Part shown: positions 6,955 to 17,778 of the stretch, one piece after another
Numbering within the stretch: the first letter of the stretch is position 1
How the letters are laid out: every line of letters starts with the position of its first letter
NCBI RefSeq assembly: GCF_002927275.1
Contig: NZ_PRKW01000004.1
Span: forward strand, 248,001 to 312,000
Direction: 5' to 3'
DNA: 64,000 nt
DNA from: Arthrobacter pityocampae
Lineage (GTDB): Bacteria; Actinomycetota; Actinomycetes; Actinomycetales; Micrococcaceae
The notes under the pieces: generated by a model
Database searches by the model: none
What the model saw: only the letters and a program-made list of their open reading frames with translations
What the model was told of the DNA's origin: nothing
Translations under genes and position numbers: made by a program

Positions 6955-9042
6955 CTACTTCCGCACGAGGGTCAGGACGTCGTAGGTCGCTACGATCTCA
7001 TCGGCCTGGTTGTGCAGGACGGCGTCCCACGCGACCTCGCCGTACTCATCGGTCTCGCGCGGCGTGATGCGCTTGGCCGTGAGTGTCACCCGGATGGAGT
7101 CCCCGGCGGCCACCGGAGTGATGAACCGCAGGTTCTCCAGTCCGTAGTTCGCGAGGACGGGCCCGGGTGCGGGGTCCACGAACAGGCCGGCGGCCCAGGA
7201 CAGCAGCAGGTACCCGTGGGCCACGATCCCCGGGAAGAACGGGTTCGCAGCCGCCGCCTCCTCGTTAGTGTGGGCGTAGAAGGTGTCCCCCGTGGTCTCC
7301 GCGAAGGCCTCGATGTCCTCGAGCGTCACCTTGCGTAGCTCCGAGCGGACGGCGTCGCCGATGCGCAGCGTCGCCAGGTCCTTCCGGAACGGGTGGGCGT
7401 CGTCGAACCGGCGGTCCGCGCCGGTGTGCCACTCCCCCGTGATGCTCGTGAGCATGTTCGGCGAACCCTGTACTGCGGTGCGCTGCATGTGGTGCAGCAC
7501 CGAACGCATACCGCCCAGCTCCTCGCCGCCGCCCGCCCGGCCGGGGCCGCCATGGACGAGGTGCGGGACCGGCGATCCGTGGCCCGTGGAACTCCGGGCG
7601 TCCTCGCGGTTGAGGATGAGCACGCGGCCGTGGTGCGCGGCGATCCCGAGCACGAGCTCCTGCGCCACCGCCGGATCGTTGGTGCACACGGTCGCGACGA
7701 GGGACCCCGAGCCGAGGGCGGCGAGCCGGACGGCGTGCGCCAGGTCCTCGTAGCCGATGACGGACGCGACAGGCCCGAACGCCTCCACGGAGTGCAGGGC
7801 CCCGGCCTCGACGTCGGCCCAGGTGAGCAGCACCGGCTCCATGAACGCGCCGCCGGGCGCCTTGCCGGTCGTGTTGTCGGCGAGGACGACGTCGGGCGCG
7901 TCCAGCGAGCCGAAGGCCAGGGACGCACCGCCGTCGAGCAGTTCGCGGACGGCACCCTGCACGCCCTCGAGTTGCGCGAGCGACGCGAGCGCGCCCATGG
8001 TGACGCCGTCGGCCCGCGGGTCCCCGAGCGTCACCCGCGAGCGGATCCGCTCGCCGGCGGCACGCACGACGTCGTCGACCAGCACCTCGGGCACGATGGA
8101 CCGCCGGATACTCGTGCACTTCTGCCCGGCCTTGACGGTCATCTCGGTGACCAGGGACTTGATGAAGGCCTCGAACTCGGGGGTCCCCGGCACCGCGTCC
8201 GGACCGAGGATCGCGGCGTTCAGGGAGTCGGTCTCGCACGTGAAGCGGACCCCGCCGCGCTCGACGGACGCGTGGGATTTCAGGTGGTTCGCGGTGGACG
8301 CCGAGCCCGTGAAGGACACGAGGTCGCGGTAGTCGAGGTGGTCGAGGATGTCGCGGGCCGGGCCGGAGACGAGCTGCAGGGACCCCTCGGGCAGGATCGC
8401 GGAGCCGATGATGAGCTTCACGACGGCTGCGGTCAGGAAGCCGGTGGGCGTGGCCGGCTTCACGATCGTGGGGACCCCGGCGAGGAAGGCGGGCGCGAGC
8501 TTCTCGAGCATGCCCCACACCGGGAAGTTGAACGCGTTGATCTGCACCGCGACGCCGGGGATGCGCGTGTGGATGTGCGTGCCGAGGAACGAGCCGTCCT
8601 TGGAGAGCACCTCGGGCGGGCCGTCCACGATCACGTGCGAGTTCGGCAGTTCGCGGCGACCCTTGGACCCGAACGTGAAGAGCACGCCGATGCCGCCGTC
8701 GATGTCCACCATCGAGTCGACCCGCGTGGCGCCGGTCTTCGCCGACAGCTCGTACAGCGGCTCGCGCTGGGCGTTCAGGTACTGGGCGAGTTCCTTGAGC
8801 TTCAGCGCGCGTTCGTGGAACGTGAACCGGCCGAGGGCCGCCTGACCGGTGGTCCGCCCGAACCGGACCGCGGCGGCCGTGTCGATCCCGGCCGTGCTGA
8901 CGAGGGCGAGGTCCTCGCCGGTGCTGGCGTCGCGCACCACGGTGCCGTCGCCCTCCGCGGCGGCCCGCTCGGGCGTCCACCAAGCGTCCTCGAGGAAGCT
9001 GGGCACGACGTCGATCTGTACTCGTTCCGGGGCGGTGGTCAT
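6955..9042 (-). CDS. paaZ: Bifunctional oxepin-CoA hydrolase / aldehyde dehydrogenase PaaZ
   Basis: A 695-aa fusion that opens the oxepin-CoA ring and oxidises the resulting semialdehyde in phenylacetate degradation. The N-terminal aldehyde dehydrogenase (about 1-530) has the nucleophile Cys309 in GQKCTS and general base Glu270 in RFTCE, with the same spacing as E. coli PaaZ. The C-terminal MaoC-type hydratase (about 560-695) shows TGDTFYAHTNEEAA and GIVAHGYLLLSWAAG. It starts at ATG 9042 after an AAAGGTGAG ribosome site, 55 nt after paaH, as the last gene of its operon. Confidence 0.96.
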   Translation of the reverse strand: MTTAPERVQIDVVPSFLEDAWWTPERAAAEGDGTVVRDASTGEDLALVSTAGIDTAAAVRFGRTTGQAALGRFTFHERALKLKELAQYLNAQREPLYELSAKTGATRVDSMVDIDGGIGVLFTFGSKGRRELPNSHVIVDGPPEVLSKDGSFLGTHIHTRIPGVAVQINAFNFPVWGMLEKLAPAFLAGVPTIVKPATPTGFLTAAVVKLIIGSAILPEGSLQLVSGPARDILDHLDYRDLVSFTGSASTANHLKSHASVERGGVRFTCETDSLNAAILGPDAVPGTPEFEAFIKSLVTEMTVKAGQKCTSIRRSIVPEVLVDDVVRAAGERIRSRVTLGDPRADGVTMGALASLAQLEGVQGAVRELLDGGASLAFGSLDAPDVVLADNTTGKAPGGAFMEPVLLTWADVEAGALHSVEAFGPVASVIGYEDLAHAVRLAALGSGSLVATVCTNDPAVAQELVLGIAAHHGRVLILNREDARSSTGHGSPVPHLVHGGPGRAGGGEELGGMRSVLHHMQRTAVQGSPNMLTSITGEWHTGADRRFDDAHPFRKDLATLRIGDAVRSELRKVTLEDIEAFAETTGDTFYAHTNEEAAAANPFFPGIVAHGYLLLSWAAGLFVDPAPGPVLANYGLENLRFITPVAAGDSIRVTLTAKRITPRETDEYGEVAWDAVLHNQADEIVATYDVLTLVRK

Positions 9043-9097
9043 GGTCCGCTCACCTTTCACTGGTGCTGCCGGGATGGGCGCTGGGGGTCTGGCTGGG

Positions 9098-10066
9098 TCA
9101 AGGAGCGGGCGACGGCGGGGCGTCGTCCCAGGCGAAGAAGCCGCGGCCGCTCTTGCGGCCGAGGTCGCCGCGCGCCACCTTCTCGCGAAGGATCGCGGGC
9201 GGGGCGAAGCGGGGTCCGAGGGTGGATTCCAGGTATTCGGCGATGCCGAGCCGGACGTCCAGCCCTACGAGATCCGTGGTGCGCAAGGGGCCCACCGGGT
9301 GCCGGTAGCCGAGGACCATCGCGGCGTCGATGTCCTCCGCCGTGGCGACGCCCTCCTCGAGCATGCGCATCGCCTCCAGGGCGATGGCCACACCGAGCCG
9401 CGAGCTCGCGAACCCGGGTGAGTCGCGCACGACGACGGGCGTCTTGCCGAGGGCGGCGACCCAGGACCGGGCGGCCTCCTCGAGCCCGGCCGAGGTCTCC
9501 GTCCCGAGGACCACCTCGATGAGGGCCGACGCCGGGACGGGGTTGAAGAAGTGGAGCCCGCAGAACTGCGCGGGGCGGCGCAGCGCGCCCGCGAGCGCGT
9601 CAACCGACAGGGAGGAGGTGTTCGTCGCGAGCCAGGCATCGTCGTCGAGCACGTCCTCGACGGCCCGCAGCGCCTGCCGCTTCAGGGCGGGGTCCTCCGG
9701 CACGGCCTCCACCACGAGGCCGCACCCGCCGAAGTCCGCGTAGTCCGTGGACACGGAAATCCGGGCCTCGAGGTCGGCGAGCGGTGCCGCCGTCGTCCCG
9801 CGCTCGACGCTGCGGGCGAGGGCCCGGGTGACGCGGTCGAGCCCGGCCTGCGCCGCGGCGTCGTCCCGTTCGACGACGACGACCTCGGCCCCGCCGAGGC
9901 AGAACGCATGGGCGATGCCGGCGCCCATGCGGCCGCCGCCGAGGACGCCGACGCGCGCGGGGACGCGGTCCGCGACGCTGCTGCGGCCAGCGCCGGGGTC
10001 GGTGCCGGGCTCGGCCTTGGCGTCGGCGCTGGGGTCGACCGGGACCCCGCTGGAACCGCTGCTCAT
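9098..10066 (-). CDS. paaH: 3-hydroxyacyl-CoA dehydrogenase, PaaH-like
   Basis: A 322-aa NAD-dependent dehydrogenase expected to oxidise 3-hydroxyadipyl-CoA. The Rossmann motif GVLGGGRMGAGIAHA lies near residue 38, the catalytic His is in CGLHFFNPVP, and the C-terminal helical domain has MVLGYRHPVGPL and GRKSGRGFFAW. The first 35 residues form a low-complexity extension not needed for the fold. The ATG overlaps the stop of the preceding hydratase (ATGA). Function in this pathway is inferred from the operon. Confidence 0.9.
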   Translation of the reverse strand: MSSGSSGVPVDPSADAKAEPGTDPGAGRSSVADRVPARVGVLGGGRMGAGIAHAFCLGGAEVVVVERDDAAAQAGLDRVTRALARSVERGTTAAPLADLEARISVSTDYADFGGCGLVVEAVPEDPALKRQALRAVEDVLDDDAWLATNTSSLSVDALAGALRRPAQFCGLHFFNPVPASALIEVVLGTETSAGLEEAARSWVAALGKTPVVVRDSPGFASSRLGVAIALEAMRMLEEGVATAEDIDAAMVLGYRHPVGPLRTTDLVGLDVRLGIAEYLESTLGPRFAPPAILREKVARGDLGRKSGRGFFAWDDAPPSPAP

Positions 10067-10803
10067 GAACCCTTCTTTCGGTCGAGGAACCGCTGCATGC
10101 GGTCGAACTTGGCGTCGGACTCGAACAGGATGGACTGGGCCAGCTGATCGATCATCGGGTGCGCCTCCCGGGGTGCATGGAAGACGCTCTTGGTGATGCG
10201 GACGGCGAGCGGGTCCTGCCGGGCGATGCGGTCCGCGAGGGCGTGGGCTGCCGGTAGGAGATCCTCCGGTGCGTGGATCTCCGTGATGAGGCGTGCGTCC
10301 AGGGCCTCCTCGGCGGAGAGGATGCGCCCGGCGAGGAGGATCTCCAGGGCGAGGGGCTCCCCCACGAGCTCCTTGAGCCGCCAGGTGGCGCCGGCGGCGG
10401 GCAGGATGCCGAGGCCTGTCTCGGGATTGCCGATCCTCAGGCGCGGGGTCCCGAGCCGGAAGTCCGCCGCGAAGGCGAGTTCCGCGCCCCCGCCCAGCGC
10501 GTACCCGTCGAGGGCCGCGATGACGGGCATGGGCAGTCCGGCAATGCGTGCGAAGAGCGTGGAGTTGATGCCGGCCAGGGCGTCGTCGCGGCGGCGCTCG
10601 CGCAGCTCGGCGATGTCGGCGCCCGAGGCGAAGACGCCGTCGGACCCGGTGAGGATGAGCGTGCGCGGTGACCGCTCGAGGTCCGCGCACACGGCGTGGA
10701 GCTCGTCGACCATCCGGCGGTCGATCGCGTTGCGGGCCTCCGGCCGGTTCAGGGCGGCGACGAGGCGTCCGGGCGCGTCGGTGAGCGTCAGCGACGACGC
10801 CAT
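10063..10803 (-). CDS. paaF: Enoyl-CoA hydratase, PaaF-like
   Basis: A 246-aa crotonase-family enzyme. Both catalytic glutamates of hydratases are in place, in GGGAELAFA and GNPETGLGI, which supports true hydratase activity, here probably on 2,3-dehydroadipyl-CoA. Other family segments are NRPEARNAID and FASGADIAEL. The start overlaps the thiolase stop by one base and the stop overlaps the paaH start, so the three genes are coupled. Confidence 0.9.
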   Translation of the reverse strand: MASSLTLTDAPGRLVAALNRPEARNAIDRRMVDELHAVCADLERSPRTLILTGSDGVFASGADIAELRERRRDDALAGINSTLFARIAGLPMPVIAALDGYALGGGAELAFAADFRLGTPRLRIGNPETGLGILPAAGATWRLKELVGEPLALEILLAGRILSAEEALDARLITEIHAPEDLLPAAHALADRIARQDPLAVRITKSVFHAPREAHPMIDQLAQSILFESDAKFDRMQRFLDRKKGS

Positions 10804-12011
10804 CAGACGGCCTCGACGAGCAGGGCGGTCCCCTGGCCGACGCCGACACACATGGTCGCCAGGCCGAGGCGCCGGGCGGGTCCGGCGAGTTCGCGCTCGA
10901 GCCTGCCGAGCAGAGTGACCGCGATCCGCGCGCCCGAGGATCCCAGGGGATGGCCGAGCGCGATCGCCCCGCCGTCGCGGTTCACGATCTCCTCGTCGAG
11001 GCCGAGCCGGCGGATGCAGGCCAGCGACTGCGTGGCGAAGGCCTCGTTGAGTTCGACGGCGCCGAGGTCGGCGACGGTGAGCCCGGTGCGCTCGAGGACC
11101 TTCTGCGTGGCCGGGACCGGGCCGATGCCCATGATCTCCGGTGGGACGCCCGCGGACGCGCCGTCGAGGATGCGGGCGCGCGGCGTCAGCCCGTACCGCT
11201 CGATCGCCGCCTCGGACGCGACGATCACGGCGGAGGCGCCGTCGTTCAGGGAGCTGGAGTTCCCGGCGGTGACGATGCCGTCCGGCCGGACCACGGGCCG
11301 GAGCCCCGCGAGGGCCTCGAGGGTGGTGTCGGCCCGGGGCCCCTCGTCGGTGTCCACCGAGAAGGACGTCCTGCCGCGGTTCACCTGCACGGGGACGATC
11401 TCCTCCGCGAAGCGTCCGGCGTCGATGGCCGCGAGGGCCCGCTGATGGGACCGCAGCGCGAAGGCGTCGGCGTCGTCGCGCGTGATGCGGTCCAGTGCCG
11501 CGAGTTCCTCGGCGGTCTCGGGCATCGAGTAGGTGGCCTTGTCGCGGGCCGCGAGCAGCGGGTTGGTGAAGCGCCACCCGATGGAGGTGTCCAGCACGGC
11601 CCCGGGCTTCGCGAAGGCCTTGGTGGGCTTCTCCATGACCCACGGCGCCCGGCTCATGGATTCGACCCCGCCGGCGACGACGATGTCGGCGGCCCCGGCC
11701 CTGATCATGTGGGACGCCATGATGATGGCGGAGAGGCCCGAGGCGCAGAGCCGGTTGACGGTGATGCCGGGGACGCCGTCCGGGAAGCCGGCGAGGAGGG
11801 ATGCGAGACGCGCGACGTTGCGGTTCTCCTCCCCCGCACCGTTGGCGTTGCCGAGGATCACCTCGTCCACGGTGGCAGGGTCGACGCCGGCGCGCTGGAC
11901 GACGGCGGAGAGGACGAGCGCTGCGAGGTCGTCCGGCCGGACGCTCGAGAGGGCGCCGCCGTACCGGGCAACGGGGGTGCGGACACCACCCACCAGGAAA
12001 GCCTCGGCCAT
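10803..12011 (-). CDS. paaJ: 3-oxoadipyl-CoA thiolase / acetyl-CoA acyltransferase, PaaJ-like
   Basis: A 402-aa thiolase that should cleave 3-oxoadipyl-CoA to acetyl-CoA and succinyl-CoA. The acyl-accepting Cys89 is in NRLCASGLSA, His354 in ALGHPLGSSG and the second active Cys388 in MCVGVGQGTAL. It is the first gene of the paaJ-F-H-Z operon, with a GAGGGAG ribosome site and a PaaR-type palindrome 48 bp upstream. A general acetoacetyl-CoA thiolase cannot be excluded from sequence alone. Confidence 0.93.
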   Translation of the reverse strand: MAEAFLVGGVRTPVARYGGALSSVRPDDLAALVLSAVVQRAGVDPATVDEVILGNANGAGEENRNVARLASLLAGFPDGVPGITVNRLCASGLSAIIMASHMIRAGAADIVVAGGVESMSRAPWVMEKPTKAFAKPGAVLDTSIGWRFTNPLLAARDKATYSMPETAEELAALDRITRDDADAFALRSHQRALAAIDAGRFAEEIVPVQVNRGRTSFSVDTDEGPRADTTLEALAGLRPVVRPDGIVTAGNSSSLNDGASAVIVASEAAIERYGLTPRARILDGASAGVPPEIMGIGPVPATQKVLERTGLTVADLGAVELNEAFATQSLACIRRLGLDEEIVNRDGGAIALGHPLGSSGARIAVTLLGRLERELAGPARRLGLATMCVGVGQGTALLVEAV

Positions 12012-12058
12012 GTTCGTCTCCCTCGTCGTCGTGGTCGGCCCGTTCCCGTCGAAGGAAT

Positions 12059-12078
12059 TACCGAACGCTCGTTCTGTA
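12059..12078. promoter_or_regulatory. TetR/PaaR-type operator upstream of paaJ
   Basis: TACCGAACGCTCGTTCTGTA is an inverted repeat with 8 of 9 arm positions paired around CT, flanked by a further T/A pair. It matches the site before paaA at 16 of 20 positions. It lies in the divergent region between paaJ and the oligopeptidase gene; TTGACC (12,114-12,119, minus strand) is a possible -35 for paaJ. Confidence 0.7.
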
Positions 12079-12192
12079 AAGGCCTGCTCCAGAATTGCAC
12101 GGCACCCCGGCACGGTCAACCGGCCGCGACGGCGGGGTCCTGGACCCGCAGGAGCAGCGGGGCGGCGGACCGGCAGTGGCAAGATGGAGGCC

Positions 12193-14388
12193 ATGACCGC
12201 TGATGCCGCCGTGACCGAGATCCCCCTCCCCACACCCGCCCGGAAGGTGCCCTCCGAGCGCACCCACCACGGGGACACGTTCATCGATCACTACGAGTGG
12301 ATGCGCGAGAAGGAGAGCCCGGAACTGATCGAGCACCTGAAGCGCGAGAATGCGTACACCGAGGCCGTCACCCGCTCCCAGGAACCGCTCCGCGAGGCCA
12401 TCTTCGGCGAGATCCGGGACCGGACGCAGGAGACGGACCTGTCCGTGCCCGCCCGGAAGAAGGGGTGGTGGTACTACTCCCGCACCGAGGAGGGCAAGCA
12501 GTACGGCATCCAGTGCCGGGTGGCCGCCGAGGACACCGGCGATCCCACCCGCGACTGGACGCCGCCCGTGGTGGTTCCCGGGCAGCCCGTCCCGGGCGAG
12601 CAGGTCATGCTCGACGGCAACGTCCTCGCCGAGGGCAAGCCGTTCTTCTCGCTGGGCGGGCTGTCCGTCACCGAGGACGGCACGCTGCTCGCGTACAGCG
12701 AGGACAACGCCGGCGACGAGCGCTTCACGCTGCGCATCAAGAACCTCGAGACCGGGGACCTGCTGCCGGACGCCGTGCCGAACGTCTTCTACGGCCTGGC
12801 CTTCTCCCCGGACGGCACGCGGGTCTACTACACCGTCGTCGACGACTCCTGGCGCCCCTACCAGGTGCGCGCGCACACGTTGGGAACCCCCGTGGAACAG
12901 GACGCCGTCGTCTTCCAGGAGGACGACGTGGCCCTGTGGACCGGCTTCGAGATCTCGGCGGACCGTACGCAGCTGCTCATCACCATCGGCTGCTCCGAGT
13001 ACAGCGAGTACCGCGTCCTGGATCTCGCCGCGCCGGAGCGGGGGCTGACCACCCTGCTCTCCCGCGACGAGCGCATCCTGTACGACGCCGAACCGCTCAC
13101 CCTCGACGGCGCACCGTACTACCTGCTGACCCACGACCGCGACGCGAAGAACTCCATGGTGAGCCTCGTGGCCGCCGGCGAGTTCGCCAAGCCGCTCGCC
13201 GACCAGGCGTGGACGACGGTCGTCCCGCACGACGACGCCGTGCGGGTCGAGGGCGCCACCGTCACCCGCACCCACCTGGTCCTGTCCGTCCGGAAGGACA
13301 CCATCGAGCGCGTGCAGGTCCTGCCGCTGGCGGGCCTCGGGACGCCCGCGCAGGGCGTGCCCACCGAGCCGGACTTCGACGAGGAGCTGTTCACGAGCAA
13401 CCTCGCCAACGCCGAGTTCGACTCCCCGATCATCCGCCTCTCCTACACCTCCTATCTCACGCCGCCGCGCGTCTACGACTACGTGCTCGAGGAGGGATCG
13501 CTGGAGCTGCGGAAGGAGACCGAGGTGCGCGGCGGCTACGACCCCGCCGACTACGTCGCCGAACGGCACTGGGCGCCGGCCACGGACGGCACGCTGATCC
13601 CACTGTCCGTCATCCGCCGTGCGGACCTCCCCCGGGACGGGTCCAATCCGGGCCTGATCTACGCCTACGGCAGCTACGAGGTCAGCATGGATCCGGCGTT
13701 CTCAATCGCCCGGCTCTCCTTGCTGGACCGGGGCATCGTCTTCGTCGTCGCGCACATCCGCGGCGGCGGGGAGATGGGCCGCAGCTGGTACGAGCAGGGC
13801 AAGAAGCTGGCCAAGAAGAACACGTTCACGGACTTCGTGGACGCCACGACCTACCTCGGCACCTCGGGATGGGTGGACGCCGGGCGCATCGCCGCGATGG
13901 GAGGGTCCGCCGGAGGGCTGCTCATGGGCGCCGTCGTGAACCTGGCACCGGAGAAGTACCGGGCGATCGTGGCGCAGGTGCCCTTCGTGGACGCCCTCAC
14001 GACGATCCTCGACCCGGAACTGCCGCTCTCGGCGCTGGAGTGGGAGGAGTGGGGCAACCCGATCACGGACCCGGAGGTGTACCGGTACATGAAGGAGTAC
14101 ACGCCCTACGAGACCGTGCGTCCCGTGGCCTACCCGCGCATCGCCGCGGTGACCAGCTTCAACGACACGCGGGTGCTCTACGTGGAGCCCGCGAAATGGG
14201 TGGCCCAGCTGCGCGAGACCACCACGGGCACCGAGCCGATCGTCCTGAAGACCGAGATGGACGGCGGCCACGGCGGGGCCAGCGGCCGCTATTCGCGCTG
14301 GCGCGACATCGCCTGGGACTACGCGTTCGCCGCGGACGCCGTGGGCGCGACGGCGGTGCTGGCGCGCTCGACGAGCTCCGTCGGGTAG
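12193..14388 (+). CDS. S9 family oligopeptidase (oligopeptidase B-like)
   Basis: A 731-aa serine peptidase that should cleave short peptides, after basic residues if it is a true oligopeptidase B. The N-terminal beta-propeller (about 75-430) is followed by an alpha/beta-hydrolase domain with nucleophile Ser572 in GGSAGG, Asp658 in FNDTRV and His693 in DGGHGGASGR. E. coli PtrB is slightly shorter. The protein begins MTADAAVTEIP; ATG 12184 would add three residues. It is divergent from paaJ. Its 3' end overlaps the convergent lacI-type gene by 70 bp. Confidence 0.9.
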   Translation: MTADAAVTEIPLPTPARKVPSERTHHGDTFIDHYEWMREKESPELIEHLKRENAYTEAVTRSQEPLREAIFGEIRDRTQETDLSVPARKKGWWYYSRTEEGKQYGIQCRVAAEDTGDPTRDWTPPVVVPGQPVPGEQVMLDGNVLAEGKPFFSLGGLSVTEDGTLLAYSEDNAGDERFTLRIKNLETGDLLPDAVPNVFYGLAFSPDGTRVYYTVVDDSWRPYQVRAHTLGTPVEQDAVVFQEDDVALWTGFEISADRTQLLITIGCSEYSEYRVLDLAAPERGLTTLLSRDERILYDAEPLTLDGAPYYLLTHDRDAKNSMVSLVAAGEFAKPLADQAWTTVVPHDDAVRVEGATVTRTHLVLSVRKDTIERVQVLPLAGLGTPAQGVPTEPDFDEELFTSNLANAEFDSPIIRLSYTSYLTPPRVYDYVLEEGSLELRKETEVRGGYDPADYVAERHWAPATDGTLIPLSVIRRADLPRDGSNPGLIYAYGSYEVSMDPAFSIARLSLLDRGIVFVVAHIRGGGEMGRSWYEQGKKLAKKNTFTDFVDATTYLGTSGWVDAGRIAAMGGSAGGLLMGAVVNLAPEKYRAIVAQVPFVDALTTILDPELPLSALEWEEWGNPITDPEVYRYMKEYTPYETVRPVAYPRIAAVTSFNDTRVLYVEPAKWVAQLRETTTGTEPIVLKTEMDGGHGGASGRYSRWRDIAWDYAFAADAVGATAVLARSTSSVG

Positions 14389-15397
14389 ATGACGGGCTCC
14401 GGGTGCGAGCCCGGGGCCTCGATCTCCTCGAGGAGCATCCTCCCCGCCCGGACAGCCATCCCGACCATGGGCTGCGTGATCGTGGTGAGGGGTGTCGGCG
14501 CCGTCGCCGCGACCGCGTGGTTGTCGTAGCCGATGACCGCGATGTCCCCGGGGACGGTCCGGCCCGCGGCCTGGAGTGCCTCGATCACGCCGAGCGCCAT
14601 GAGGTCCGACGCCGCGAAGACGCCGTCGATGTCCGGGTGCTCGGCGATCAGCCGGCGGGCCGCGGCGGCGCCGCCCTCGGTCGTGAAGTCGCCGTGCACC
14701 ACGGGCGACGCGGGGAGGCCGGCCTCGGCGAGCCCCTCGGTCCAGCCGCGCAGGCGGTCGACGGCGGCGGTCATGTCGGCGGGGCCGGCGACCGTCGCGA
14801 GGCGGCGGCGTCCGAGCCCGACGAGGTGTCGGGCCGCCAGCCGGCCGCCGCCCACGTTGTCGGAATCCACATACGTGACGTCCGAGGCCGTGTCCCACGG
14901 GCGGCCGATGAAGATGGTGGGAAGGCCCGTCTGGGCGAGGGACCTCGCCCAGGAGTCGGCCTCGTGGTGCGAGACCACGATGGCGCCGTCCACGTGCCCG
15001 CCGCGCAGGTAGCGCAGGGTGCGGGACGCGTCGTCGTCGGCTCGCGACATCAGCAGCACCAGCTGCACGTCGGTGTCCCGGAGAGCCTCCGTGATGCCGG
15101 TGATCACGACGGCGAAGAAGGGGTCCATCATGACCCGGACGTCAGGCTCCGGGATGACCAGGGCGATCGAGGACGTCCGACGCGTCACGAGGCTGCGGGC
15201 CGCCCGGTTCGGGATGTACCCGAGGTCCCCGACGGCTCGTTCCACGGCCGCCTGCGCCTCGGGGCTGACGCGGTCCCCGCCGTTGATGGCGCGGGACGCC
15301 GTGGACCGCGACACCCCGGCCGCCAGCGCAAGATCCTCGAGCGTAGGACTCGGGCGGCTTGCGGTCCGGCGCGGCGACCGGGGCGGGGACGTGTTCA

Positions 15398-15401
<4 letters not shown>
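14319..15401 (-). CDS. LacI-family regulator of the beta-glucoside operon
   Basis: A 360-aa LacI/GalR-type repressor. The HTH (about 18-42) is TLEDLALAAGVSRSTASRAI, followed by a hinge (NRAARSLVTRR) and a periplasmic-binding-like sensor (SSIALVIPEP to YDNHAVA). Its ATG overlaps the stop of the GH1 gene (ATGA), making it the last gene of the sugar operon and implying autoregulation. The two GTGGGAGCGC palindromes before the binding-protein gene are its likely targets. The 3' end overlaps the convergent peptidase gene by 70 bp. Confidence 0.9.
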
Positions 15402-16863
<1,462 letters not shown>

Positions 16864-16867
<4 letters not shown>

Positions 16868-17778
16868 CCTTTGACTGCTCCTTGCATGATTCCGGAAACG
16901 AGTTGGCGTCCTGCGACTGCGAAGAGGAGCAGCAGGGGGATGGTGGAGAGCACGGCACCGGCGAGCACGATCGAGTAGTCGACGAAGTGCGCGGCCTGGA
17001 GCAGCTGCAGTGCCACCGGGAGGGTGGGATTGGAGGGATCCAGCACGATGAACGGCCAGAAGAAGTTGGTCCATGTGGCGACGAACGTGAACAGGGCGAG
17101 CATAGCCGCCGCCGGGCGCGCCGCGGGCAGTCCCACGTACCAGAACGCCTGGATCATCGAGGCGCCGTCGATGCGCACGGCCTCGATGAGCTCGTCCGGC
17201 AGCGCGTCCCGGAGATACTGGGTCATCCAGAAGACACCGAACGCCGTGACCACGCCGGGTACGATCACCGCCCAGAGCGAGCCGGTCCAGCCGAGCTTCG
17301 CCATGACGATGAACAGGGGCACCACACCGAGCTGGGTGGGGACCGCCATCGTGGCGATGACGAACACGAGCAGGGCCTTGCTCCCGCGGAAGCGGAGCTT
17401 CGCGAAGGCGAACCCGGCGAGCGTGGAGAACAGGACCACGGAGAACGCCGTGACGGTCGAGACGAGAACGCTGTTGCCGAGCGCCTTCCAGAACGGGATG
17501 CTGTCCAGCACGGTGGCTGCATTGGCGACGAAGTTGCCGCCGGGCACCAGGGGGACGCCCTGGCTGATCACGGAGCTGTCGTGGCTGCCCACCAGGAAGG
17601 ACCACCAGAGCGGGAACACCGACCCGAGGATCACGGCCCCGAGGAACCCGTAGGTGAGGAAGCCCGGGCGCCGCATGGTGCCGCCCGGGGCACCGCGGCG
17701 TCGGGAGCCGAGGCCCCGCTGGGCGGCACGGGCCGCGCCCTTGCCTGCAGTCTGCTCGATCATGGGGATGGAACTCAT
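16864..17778 (-). CDS. ABC sugar transporter permease (MalG-type)
   Basis: A 304-aa inner-membrane permease with six predicted transmembrane segments. The EAA motif that docks the ATPase is EAVRIDGASMIQAFWYVGLP (about 205-224). The first 35 residues are a basic cytoplasmic extension. The start overlaps the first permease stop (ATGA). No ATPase gene is in the operon, so a shared MsiK-like ATPase elsewhere is expected, as is usual for actinobacterial CUT1 transporters. Confidence 0.93.
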
